Below are positions 42,076-50,379 of a stretch of 64,000 nt of DNA, in pieces. The position numbers and the translations under genes were made by a program. Origin of the DNA: an uncultured Bacteroidales bacterium (GTDB lineage: Bacteria; Bacteroidota; Bacteroidia; Bacteroidales; F082); NCBI GenBank assembly GCA_905233685.1, contig CAJOEZ010000006.1, positions 62,001 through 126,000 on the forward strand, given 5' to 3'. The notes below the pieces were generated by a model. The model worked only from the letters and a program-made list of their open reading frames with translations, did not search any database and had not been told where the DNA came from. Within the stretch, counting starts at the first letter, position 1. Each line of letters opens with the position of its first letter.

Positions 42076-42702
42076 TTAATATTTCCTCGAATTATGATTA
42101 ATAATCACCACAGGTATGTCCTCGTTGCCACGGTTGGTGATGACGAGGCGGATGGTGTCGCTTTTGATGACGTTGGCGTTGATGCTCAGCACAATGTCGC
42201 CATTGTCAATGCTGGTTTCTCCAACAGGCTTGTCGTTAAGATAGGCTTTCACTTCCAATTGCGCTGTTTTGGGATTATAGGGCATGACAACAAAAGTCTG
42301 TCGCCCTTCGCGGTAACTCAACTCATAGCTGACACTGCATTGCCTCTTGATGCCACGCTCGGTCAGCGAGTAGTTGTAATGCGGGTCATTGCCATTCAGG
42401 AAATCGCCGCGCACCATTTTTTTGTCATAGTTGTTGCATCGGTTGAGGATGGCGTTGAGCTTGAACTGGTTATTGCCAAGCAGCCAACACTCGTTTTCGT
42501 CTCTGGCTACTTCGTCCATGGTAGTCCAAAGGCTGTCGTGACCAAAGGCATCAAGGGCTTTGTTCCATGTTTTTTCATCGGCGTTTCGAAGGGTGGCGAC
42601 GGTCTTGGTCAGTTTTTGTAGTTCGGGGTCAGTTTTTGTTTGTGTAAAGGCTTGTCCGAACAGGATAACATTGATGATGAGTAAAAGAAATGCTTTTTTC
42701 AT
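42076..42702 (-). CDS. Small secreted protein of unknown function
   Basis: Not recognised. The 208-residue protein has a signal peptide (IINVILFGQAFTQ), a helical first third (LTKTVATLRNADEKTWNKALDAFG) and a beta-rich rest with YELSYREGRQTFVVMPYN and an end IVLSINANVIKSDTIRLVITNRGNEDIPVVIINH. That end is similar in feel to the last strands of the PPC-like neighbours (NRG followed by a final strand). Start overlaps the kinase-like gene by 4 nt, so co-translation is likely. Confidence 0.55.
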   Translation of the reverse strand: MKKAFLLLIINVILFGQAFTQTKTDPELQKLTKTVATLRNADEKTWNKALDAFGHDSLWTTMDEVARDENECWLLGNNQFKLNAILNRCNNYDKKMVRGDFLNGNDPHYNYSLTERGIKRQCSVSYELSYREGRQTFVVMPYNPKTAQLEVKAYLNDKPVGETSIDNGDIVLSINANVIKSDTIRLVITNRGNEDIPVVIINHNSRKY

Positions 42703-43301
42703 AATGATTTGTCTTTGTATGGATTAGACATCGGTTTTTGCATGATTTCCGGCCAGAAGGCAAGGTCTTGCCTTGCGAGGTCGGTTTCGGTTTGGGAAAC
42801 TTTTCCCATGGTTTTGAATTTTGGGCCTTTTCGGATTTCGTCCATGCAACGCTGGTATTGTTGCAATGCTTTGTCGTGGACTTGCTGTAGGGTAGGCCGT
42901 CGGGTGGGATGAAATTGGAGGCATTGTTGTACGAGTTCGCTCAGTTCAGGCCATTCGCTGCGCATATAGGGCAGTTTGGAACTTGCCTTTTGGCCTTTTC
43001 CTCCCTTGCCGTTCATCACTTGACAGCCCATGATTACGAAAAACACAGTAGCGCAAAGTGACCAAGTTGTTCCCGCTTCATTGAGTTGGTTTTCAATTGT
43101 TTCTGGTGCATTAAAGTCATCATGATTAGCTGTTGTTGTTGCCAATGAGAAATGCCCGTTGTCATCGATTTCAATGCAGTACGGGTCGATGGAGCGCAAT
43201 CCTTTTTGGATAAGGGTCTCGCTTACTTCCTTGAGGATTTGCCATGCCATCATTTCGTTGCAATGGCCTGCCAATTCTGAAACATAAATCTTTTCTTCCA
43301 T
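42699..43301 (-). CDS. Degenerate protein kinase (C-lobe pseudokinase)
   Basis: The 200-residue protein reads like a Ser/Thr kinase from the middle onward. QILKEVSETLIQKGLRSIDPYCIEIDDNGHFSLATT stands where active kinases have QI...HRD-x-KPENI-x-x-D-x-x-G-x-x-K-x-x-DFG. FNAPE matches the APE motif, TTWSLCATVFFVIMG the D-x-WSLG-x-x-x-x-x-x-x-G helix, and LVQQCLQFHPTRRPTLQQV the terminal RPT helix. The N-lobe, HRD and DFG residues are missing, so catalysis is unlikely; it may be an adaptor. The FHA-protease gene ends 1 nt upstream. Identification by eye only. Confidence 0.55.
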   Translation of the reverse strand: MEEKIYVSELAGHCNEMMAWQILKEVSETLIQKGLRSIDPYCIEIDDNGHFSLATTTANHDDFNAPETIENQLNEAGTTWSLCATVFFVIMGCQVMNGKGGKGQKASSKLPYMRSEWPELSELVQQCLQFHPTRRPTLQQVHDKALQQYQRCMDEIRKGPKFKTMGKVSQTETDLARQDLAFWPEIMQKPMSNPYKDKSL

Positions 43302-43302
43302 G

Positions 43303-44664
43303 TCAGTTCTTGTTTTTCATTCTTTCAATTTCGCTGACGGGTACCGAGTAATACCAGTTGTCGTTTTCATTGTCTATTACAGAAACCGCTCCAATGGCGC
43401 ACCACCTGGAGAGGCCCTTTCGCGTCAGCACGGGACCGCCCGAAAAGCCGTGGTTGATATTGCCATCGTGGGCAATCATAGTATTGGGATAACCGTCAAT
43501 GCAATGTGAATCTGTGAGTTGCAACTTCAGGCTTGCTTTCGGCGATTGTATCTGCTTGTCTTCAGCTTTATTTCCCATCCTTCCCAAAATAATGAGAGAA
43601 CGGTTGGGGTTGTGACATAGACTGCGCACTTCCTCCTTCGTGGCCAAGTGGATGTTACCTTTCTGATGGTGAAGTTTGCTTGAGGTATCGGGAATGAATG
43701 CAATGTCGCCCAGCATCATGTCGGTGCGGTGGGGACGCACTTTGATGCTTCGCCAGAAATACTGGTGATTATAATCGCCACATTCCACGATATGGTCACG
43801 TGAATCGTCGAAAATGAAATCTTCCGAAGTTACGTGAAACCAAACGGAATCATTGATTTCAGGCTTTAGCAATGAGCAATAACTGACCATCTTCCATTTT
43901 GCGCTGTCGACACGAGTGATATTGTTTGTTACAGCTTCCAAGGCCATCATAACATGTTCGGGTGTACTGGCATCTATTATGTATTTTGTGGTTTCCTTAG
44001 GAAAGTCTAACCATGGCTCAATGCAATGCCTTGCTGTAACCAATTGGCCGTCGGTTGTCAGGAAGGCAGTGCCAAACTCATCACGAATAGGGGCGCTTCC
44101 CAATACTAGGGTGCTGTCACCTCGGCAAACCAGCAGTTTTACAGAATCTACTTGGATTTGGAAAACTGATTCCTTGGAGCTTTCAATCATGGCGTTGGAC
44201 ATGGAAGGTGTATAGAACTGTTGTAATCCGATGCACAGCACTACAGCAGATACTATGGCAATCCACACGGTCATCAGACGGCTCTTTTTCCCCATCGTGA
44301 CAATGCCCGAAGAAGTGTATAGCTCATCCTCGCGGATGTTGAAGACTAATTCTTGCTGCTGTCCTTCAAAAGCAATGTGGTCGCCGTCGCTGAGGAAGTG
44401 TATATGATTAATAGGTGTGCCGTTCACGCGCACTTCATGTTCCTTGTAAGGGGAAGTCCTGATGAGCTTCCAGCCTTTGTCATTAGGTCGTTTTTCAATT
44501 ACAGCGATAAAGGCATCTTCGAATTGGCTGCCATTGGCAAGCCTGATGTCGCACGATTCAGTCTGCCCGATGCGTAGCGTGTTTTGGTCGTTAAACACTT
44601 GATCGCCAGCTTTATGAAAAGCATCGTCGCGCTCAAATCGCAAGGTGTAGTATTTCTTAATCAT
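43303..44664 (-). CDS. FHA - membrane helix - trypsin-like protease
   Basis: Residues 25-108 form an FHA domain (LRIGQTESCDIRLAN, with RVNGTPI and LSDGDHI loops), which binds phosphothreonine in the cytosol. A membrane helix follows at about 130-149 (LMTVWIAIVSAVVLCIGL). Then comes a periplasmic trypsin/HtrA-type domain with a full triad: His213 in LVTARHC, Asp320 in MLGDIAFI and Ser408 in HGFSGGPVL. It couples an intracellular phospho-signal to proteolysis outside the membrane. Flanked by a degenerate kinase and a RyR protein. Confidence 0.82.
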   Translation of the reverse strand: MIKKYYTLRFERDDAFHKAGDQVFNDQNTLRIGQTESCDIRLANGSQFEDAFIAVIEKRPNDKGWKLIRTSPYKEHEVRVNGTPINHIHFLSDGDHIAFEGQQQELVFNIREDELYTSSGIVTMGKKSRLMTVWIAIVSAVVLCIGLQQFYTPSMSNAMIESSKESVFQIQVDSVKLLVCRGDSTLVLGSAPIRDEFGTAFLTTDGQLVTARHCIEPWLDFPKETTKYIIDASTPEHVMMALEAVTNNITRVDSAKWKMVSYCSLLKPEINDSVWFHVTSEDFIFDDSRDHIVECGDYNHQYFWRSIKVRPHRTDMMLGDIAFIPDTSSKLHHQKGNIHLATKEEVRSLCHNPNRSLIILGRMGNKAEDKQIQSPKASLKLQLTDSHCIDGYPNTMIAHDGNINHGFSGGPVLTRKGLSRWCAIGAVSVIDNENDNWYYSVPVSEIERMKNKN

Positions 44665-46223
44665 GGCTGGGATTCTTTAAAGGACTGTGCAATTAGTGGG
44701 ATGCAGGCGGTAAGGTCGTAGTCGTAGAGGCGGACGTTCTGTCCAGTCTTGTCCTCGCGAAGCTCGCGGTAGGAACAGAGGTCGTAATGGATTTTCTTCT
44801 TCTTGTAGACATTCTTCAGGTCTTGCTCGGGTTTCTCTTTCCCAGTTTCCTTAGCCGTGATGAAAGCCTCGATATTCTCGCGAATTTCCTCACGCTCTGT
44901 GTCAGTGGGTGGACGGAAGCCCAAAACTAGGCGTTCCACGCTCCAACGGTTGTGTTCCACTGCGGAGAGTGTCTCGATTTCTTCCTGCGTCAGTGCGAAG
45001 AACTTGTCCCAATCCTTTTCCTCGTGCCCTAACGAGCGCATCTTGGTAGCTATGGTCATTACGTTGTAAATGTTAGAGTAGCGCATGCTGAAGGTCTGCA
45101 CGTTGCGCCACGCCGCCTCGACTTTCTCTAATGGCATGTCTGTGGGTGTGCCTTCCTGACCATAACTGCAAATGTAGAAATAATTGAGTCGTTTGGCCAT
45201 CTGCAAAAGGGGCAGACGCACATCGTAGCCGCAATCATCCATGCCGATAGGGTAGAGGTTGTGGTAGCCTTCGGTCTCGCGCACCTTTTCCAGCATCCCC
45301 GACCGCTTGGCATAAACAAGAACCGTGATGTCATTCAGATAAAAGTTCTTAGGCAAAGCGAAAGCACGGTCGAAATTGCTGTCGAAGTCGTTGTCGCAGA
45401 GAGCAAGGGTCAGCAGTTGTTCCTTGTCGTTAGACCATAGTTGCAGCTTACGTTGCAGTAAAGGATCATAAAAATCTCCGTCTACGAACTCCCATTCCAC
45501 GTCCACAAAGTCTTCCCGCGTGGAATGATAGATAGGCTCATGATACAGTGTCATACTGCGTTGTTTGAGGTCTATGCAACGGTAATAACTGTTTTCAAAG
45601 AGGTTGGCGTAGCGTTGGACGAATGCATCTTTCTGCGCCGACAGTCCTTCGTCGATGATGGTAATTCGTGTTCGAAGCGCTTGGTTGCGCACATAGTTGG
45701 GGAAGTGTGCAATTAGGGCGGCATGAAGGGCCAGACTCTCGCCAAGGTCGCTGAAGCCAGCAATGACCAAATGCACGGTCTTGTTGGAGGCTGCGTCAAT
45801 CTTTTCCCTGTCCAAAGTAGGGTAGAAGCCGCTGCTTTTTCCAAGGCCGCAGAAAACGTTCTTTGCCCATTGGTCTTCCATGGTGAAGACGTAAAGCTCA
45901 AACTTCTTATGGATTTCGGGATAGAGGTCGAGCGTTTGCAGCAGCCAAAGCGTCACTTTGTCGTGCAGCAGCAGGTGGCACACGGGCTTCGACTGCCCTT
46001 CCGCCGTGGCGGGACAGGTTGTGGCGAAGTCTTCCAAGGCTTGCAGCGTGTCGTGGTCGGCGGTGCCTTTCTCAGGCAGGACACACAACTCGTGGCAGGG
46101 CTTCCCTGTTGGTACTGAGGCGAAGTCGGAGTAGATTTCGACCTCGCATCCCAAGGCCTTGAATTGCCCGATGATGCTCTCGCGAATGGGGTGGTTGCCG
46201 ATGATTAGGACTGTATTATTCAT
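44661..46223 (-). CDS. Rossmann (TrkA/KTN-like) - RyR domain protein
   Basis: A 520-residue cytosolic protein. The first Rossmann unit is at the start (VLIIGNHPIRESIIGQFKALG), the second near 150 (VHLVIAGFSDLGESLALHAAL...TRITIIDEG), as in TrkA-N/KTN nucleotide-binding regulators of channels. The C-terminus has the RyR domain: LSAVEHNRWSVERLVLGFRPP followed by KKKIHYDLCSYREL. RyR domains in prokaryotes are linked to nucleotide-derived signals. A shorter relative lies at 53601. It overlaps the TPR gene and FHA gene by a few bases. Confidence 0.75.
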   Translation of the reverse strand: MNNTVLIIGNHPIRESIIGQFKALGCEVEIYSDFASVPTGKPCHELCVLPEKGTADHDTLQALEDFATTCPATAEGQSKPVCHLLLHDKVTLWLLQTLDLYPEIHKKFELYVFTMEDQWAKNVFCGLGKSSGFYPTLDREKIDAASNKTVHLVIAGFSDLGESLALHAALIAHFPNYVRNQALRTRITIIDEGLSAQKDAFVQRYANLFENSYYRCIDLKQRSMTLYHEPIYHSTREDFVDVEWEFVDGDFYDPLLQRKLQLWSNDKEQLLTLALCDNDFDSNFDRAFALPKNFYLNDITVLVYAKRSGMLEKVRETEGYHNLYPIGMDDCGYDVRLPLLQMAKRLNYFYICSYGQEGTPTDMPLEKVEAAWRNVQTFSMRYSNIYNVMTIATKMRSLGHEEKDWDKFFALTQEEIETLSAVEHNRWSVERLVLGFRPPTDTEREEIRENIEAFITAKETGKEKPEQDLKNVYKKKKIHYDLCSYRELREDKTGQNVRLYDYDLTACIPLIAQSFKESQP

Positions 46224-48297
46224 TGGGCTGGTTTTCTTGTTCTTTTAGTTTGGACTGGATTTCGGAGAGTTTTTCTTTGGCATTTTTTGTTCTTTCATCT
46301 TCTTTGCCGTAAATGCTTTCTCTAAGTGTCAAAACCTTGTTGGCGTATTCTAGTGCCGACTGGTAATTTTCAAGTTTTAAATATGTATAAACAATATTGG
46401 TGTGAAGAGCTTCAACATACAAGTGCTTTTCGCCGTATATAGATTGCAGGATCGGTAAACATTTTAAACGGTATTCCAAAGCCATATTATAATTCCCCAT
46501 GTCATAGTATATATCGCCCATTGAATAATATACATTCGCTACGCTTGGATGGTTTTCGCCAAAATAAACTAGAAATGTACTTAAGGCATTGTTAGAATAC
46601 TCTATGGCTTTGTCATAGTTGTTTAATTTCGAAAAAAAAGCAGCAATATTATTATAACAATAAGCGGTTTCGGGATGATTTTCCCCAAAAACTAATCTAA
46701 TAATGTCTATCGATTTGTTATAGTATTCTAATGCACGGTTGTAATCACCTTGGTTAGAACATATAACAGCAATATCATTATAACTTTGTGCTATGGTGAG
46801 ATGGTTTTTCCCAAGGATAGATTGTCGTATAGTCAGAGCTTTAGTTAGATACTCTTTTGCTTTGTCCAAATTATCTTGTTGATAATAAACAGAACCGATG
46901 TTGGTATAGCTTTGAGCCACATCGGGATGGTTTTCTCCATAAACTAGTTTTCTGATATCCAATGCTTTATTGTGATAATCCAAGGCTTTCTCATATTCTC
47001 CTAAATTCGAATGGATAAAACCGATATTATTATAGCTTAACGCAATATCGGGATGATTTTTGTCAAGAATGATTTCCTGAATATTCAAAGCTTTTTTGAA
47101 TAACTCAAATGCCTTACCGAAGTTCCCTTGATTTGCATATACAAAGCCAAGATTATTGTATATCATCGCCACATCTGGATGGATTTCCTCGAATTTGGAT
47201 AGGCAAATGGTCAGTGATTTATTTATGTGTTCTAGTGCTGACTCGTAATCACATTGAAAAGCATATACCCCCCCAATACTGTTATAAATACGACCTAGGT
47301 CTGGATGATTTTCTCCATGCTGAAGCTTTAAGATAACTAAGACTTTGTCGTAGTATTCCATTGATTTTGTAAAGTCCCCGATGTATTCTTTTGTAAAGTC
47401 CCCTAATTCTTCAAGCCATATATAATTAGTCGTATCCAGCCCCGCCCTCAATTCGATGTAATACGCTGCCGAGTCGTTCTCGTGCTGCATCTTGAAGATT
47501 TCGAACTTTCTGTAGCAGTCGTTGGCAAGGTCTTCAAGCTCTTTTTGAGCCAACAACTCACTTTGTTCCAACTGCTCTTGTCGCTGCGATAGTTCTTCTT
47601 TTTCCTTCGCATTGATGGCTTTATGTTTCTGATACGCTTTTGCTCGTTGATTAATGTCGCCCTTGGATCGGAGCATGGAATCGGCCTTGGTCAACTCGCC
47701 GTTGAGGATGAGTTCACTGATTTTTTGGTCGAACTCGTTCAACTGGTCGTAGTCGATGGTGGAGTAGCGTTCCACCATGTCCTTCACCAGTTGTTCGTTT
47801 TGGTCGGTCTCCTCGTAGAGTTTCTGCAAAGCCTGTCGATATTCTTCTTCCGAGATTTTTTGTTGTTCCTTCAAGGCTTCAATCTCATCCTCGCGTTGGT
47901 GGAGTTGGCGGGTGAGGGTACGACGAATCTTGCGTTCGGCTGCCAGTTGGTCTTGCAATTGCTGTTCAGGTGTCTCCATCACCAAATAAATCGGGTTGGC
48001 GGAGTGTTTGTAGGTCTTGGAGAGTGCGTCCATGTCTACCAATTGGTAGCCTTTTTTTCGCACCGAGTCCACGCGGAACTGCGCCTCGGGGATGGGGAAG
48101 GAGAACGCTCCGTCGTCGCTTTGCACGAGCACGGCGGTGCGCCCTTTGATGGAGACCGAGGCCCCTTTCAGGCCTTGGCCTGGGACGTGTTGGCCGTTCA
48201 CCATGCGGCCTTTGGTTTTCACATAGCCTTGCTGGGTTTGGGCGGAGGCTGAAAGGATAATCATAATTGCGGTGATGAGTAATGTGGCTTTCTTCAT
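46216..48297 (-). CDS. Secreted TPR protein, about 8 repeats
   Basis: A 693-residue exported paralogue (start moved to ATG 48297, giving the signal MKKATLLITAIMIILSASAQ). N-terminal beta domain, coiled coil and linker are almost the same as in the next two paralogues. From about residue 325 there are about eight 42-residue TPRs (IYNSIGGVY, YNNLGFVY, YNNIGFIH, YTNIGSVY...) that differ from those of the paralogues. Tail EIQSKLKEQENQPNE. The stop overlaps the RyR gene start by 8 nt. Confidence 0.82.
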   Translation of the reverse strand: MKKATLLITAIMIILSASAQTQQGYVKTKGRMVNGQHVPGQGLKGASVSIKGRTAVLVQSDDGAFSFPIPEAQFRVDSVRKKGYQLVDMDALSKTYKHSANPIYLVMETPEQQLQDQLAAERKIRRTLTRQLHQREDEIEALKEQQKISEEEYRQALQKLYEETDQNEQLVKDMVERYSTIDYDQLNEFDQKISELILNGELTKADSMLRSKGDINQRAKAYQKHKAINAKEKEELSQRQEQLEQSELLAQKELEDLANDCYRKFEIFKMQHENDSAAYYIELRAGLDTTNYIWLEELGDFTKEYIGDFTKSMEYYDKVLVILKLQHGENHPDLGRIYNSIGGVYAFQCDYESALEHINKSLTICLSKFEEIHPDVAMIYNNLGFVYANQGNFGKAFELFKKALNIQEIILDKNHPDIALSYNNIGFIHSNLGEYEKALDYHNKALDIRKLVYGENHPDVAQSYTNIGSVYYQQDNLDKAKEYLTKALTIRQSILGKNHLTIAQSYNDIAVICSNQGDYNRALEYYNKSIDIIRLVFGENHPETAYCYNNIAAFFSKLNNYDKAIEYSNNALSTFLVYFGENHPSVANVYYSMGDIYYDMGNYNMALEYRLKCLPILQSIYGEKHLYVEALHTNIVYTYLKLENYQSALEYANKVLTLRESIYGKEDERTKNAKEKLSEIQSKLKEQENQPNE

Positions 48298-48353
48298 GAT
48301 AGTATTGTTTGTATTACTTTTGAATGGTGAGAACATTGTGCATCAGACTCTAG

Positions 48354-50291
48354 TCATTGGTCGGCTGCTTTTTTCATTTCGTCAATTTTGTCTTGCATGG
48401 TTTTTATTACGGGATGGTCTTGGGAAACGAGTTTCGAATATATCTTTTTCCCTTTTTCTGCGTACTCGATGGCTAACTTCAGGTCGCCCTGTTTCATGTA
48501 TAGGACACCGATGTTGAAGTTTGCAATGGCAATGGTGGTATGCTCCTTGCCGTAGATGCTTTCAAGGATGGGAATCGTTCGGTCCAAGTAATTGGCGGAT
48601 TGGCCGTAATCGCCCATCTTTTGGTAAATGTTGGCGATGTTGTTGTAGGAATACGCTATGGCAAGGTTGTCGTCGCTGCCAAAAACCACCCTGTCGATTT
48701 CCATGGCATTTTGGGCGTTTTCCAATGCCAAAGGATAGTCTCCCTTTTCGACATAATCTTGACCCAAGTTGTTGTAACATGTGGAGACCGCCATGTGATT
48801 ACGTCCATAGTTCTTTAGGTAGATGCTTAAGGCCTCTTGATGATAGGAGATGGCTCCATCATAGTTTTTTTGGCTGAAACAAACCTGCCCCTTGTTGTTG
48901 TAGATGCTTGCCATGTGGGGACTGTCGTTGTCACACGATTTGGAATAAACGTCAAGCGCCTTGTTGAACCATTCAAGGGCTGCGTCATACTCTCCCATTT
49001 TCTTGTATAGCAACCCGATATTGTTATAGGATTGGCCTAAGCGTTGGTCTGTGGAATCCAAGACGGTTTTCCTTATCGTCAGCGCTTTCTGGTAATGGTT
49101 AAGGGCTTCCTCGTAGTTGTCCAAATCGTCATACAACGAACCGAGGTCGTTGTATAGGTCAGCGATGTCCTCATGGCTCTCTCCAAAAAGTAGCGATTCC
49201 AAGGCAAAGGCATCGTTGTAACACCGAAATGCTTGGTCATATTCTCCAATGATCCTGTAAATATGGCCCATGTTGTTGTAAATCTGTCCAATCCATGCGC
49301 AATTCTCCCCGAATTGTTGGATGGTTTGCCTTAAGGCTCTCCGATAATACGACAAGGCTTTATCATAGTCTGAGACGTATTCGTAGATGAATGCGCTTGC
49401 TTCTGTAGTCCAACTTACATTGGTGGTGTCGAGCTCAGCCCTCATTTCTATATAATATGCTGCCGAGTCATTCTCGTGCCGCATCTTGCAAATCTCGAAC
49501 TTGCGGTAACAGTCGTTGGCGAGGTCGTCAAGTTCTTTTTCTAATAAGGTATTGCTTTGGTTCAGATATTCTTTCCTTCTCGTTAGCTTTTTCCGTTCTT
49601 GTGCATTGGAAGCTTCGTGTTGGTGAAGTTTCGCTATCCTGCCGTGTATGTCGCCTTTTGCGTTGAGCATCGAGTCGGCTTTGACGAGGTCGCCCGTAAG
49701 GATTAGGTTGCTGATTTCTCTATCGGACTCATTCATCTGGTCGTAATCCAACTCCGAATAGCGTTTGGCCATGTCGGAGATCAGCTTGTCGTTGTTTTCT
49801 TGGTCAGCGTAAAGCTTTTGCAGCGATTTCCGGTATTCTTCGATGGAAATCTTTTGCTGTTCTTTCAACGATTCAATCTCATCTTCGCGTTGTTGAAGCT
49901 GGTCGGACAATGTGCGTCTGAGTTTCTTTTCGGCTTCTATTCTGTCTTGGAGTTGTTGGCCCGGCGTCTCCATTACGAGGTAAATCGGGTTGGCGGAAAG
50001 TTTGTAGGTCTTGGAGAGCGCGTCCATGTCTACCAATTGGTAGCCTTTCTTCCTTACCGAGTCCACGCGGAACTGCGCTTCGGGGATGGGGAAGGAGAAC
50101 GCCCCGTCGTCGCTTTGCACGAGCACGGCGGTGCGCCCTTTGATGGAGACTGTAGCCCCTTTAAGGCCTTGGCCAGGGACGTGTTGGCCGTTCACCATGC
50201 GGCCTTTGGTCTTCACATAGCCCTGTTGCGTCTGGGCAAAAGCGAAGAGACTTGATGATAATAAAATACAAATGAGAAATATTCTTTTCAT
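48354..50291 (-). CDS. Secreted TPR protein, about 7 repeats
   Basis: A 645-residue exported paralogue: signal MKRIFLICILLSSSLFAFAQ, conserved beta domain, coiled coil (KKLRRTLSDQLQQREDEIESL), linker, then about seven TPRs (YNNMGHIYR, YNDLGSLYD, YNNIGLLYK, YNNKGQVCF...). The repeats are more GC-rich and more diverged than in its neighbours. Located 56 nt upstream of the next paralogue in the same direction. Confidence 0.82.
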   Translation of the reverse strand: MKRIFLICILLSSSLFAFAQTQQGYVKTKGRMVNGQHVPGQGLKGATVSIKGRTAVLVQSDDGAFSFPIPEAQFRVDSVRKKGYQLVDMDALSKTYKLSANPIYLVMETPGQQLQDRIEAEKKLRRTLSDQLQQREDEIESLKEQQKISIEEYRKSLQKLYADQENNDKLISDMAKRYSELDYDQMNESDREISNLILTGDLVKADSMLNAKGDIHGRIAKLHQHEASNAQERKKLTRRKEYLNQSNTLLEKELDDLANDCYRKFEICKMRHENDSAAYYIEMRAELDTTNVSWTTEASAFIYEYVSDYDKALSYYRRALRQTIQQFGENCAWIGQIYNNMGHIYRIIGEYDQAFRCYNDAFALESLLFGESHEDIADLYNDLGSLYDDLDNYEEALNHYQKALTIRKTVLDSTDQRLGQSYNNIGLLYKKMGEYDAALEWFNKALDVYSKSCDNDSPHMASIYNNKGQVCFSQKNYDGAISYHQEALSIYLKNYGRNHMAVSTCYNNLGQDYVEKGDYPLALENAQNAMEIDRVVFGSDDNLAIAYSYNNIANIYQKMGDYGQSANYLDRTIPILESIYGKEHTTIAIANFNIGVLYMKQGDLKLAIEYAEKGKKIYSKLVSQDHPVIKTMQDKIDEMKKAADQ

Positions 50292-50379
50292 GGTCTCTTA
50301 ATATTAGGAGTGTTAATTATACTCTTGGTGTCAGAAATGCGAAATGTCGACTTGGATGGTGATGAAAGCTCTCATATCT

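Noticed and set aside
48298-48336. MFSPFK... upstream of the 8-repeat TPR gene as a second TIR fossil
   Set aside because: Only six residues resemble the TIR-gene start and there is no further similarity; it could be chance.
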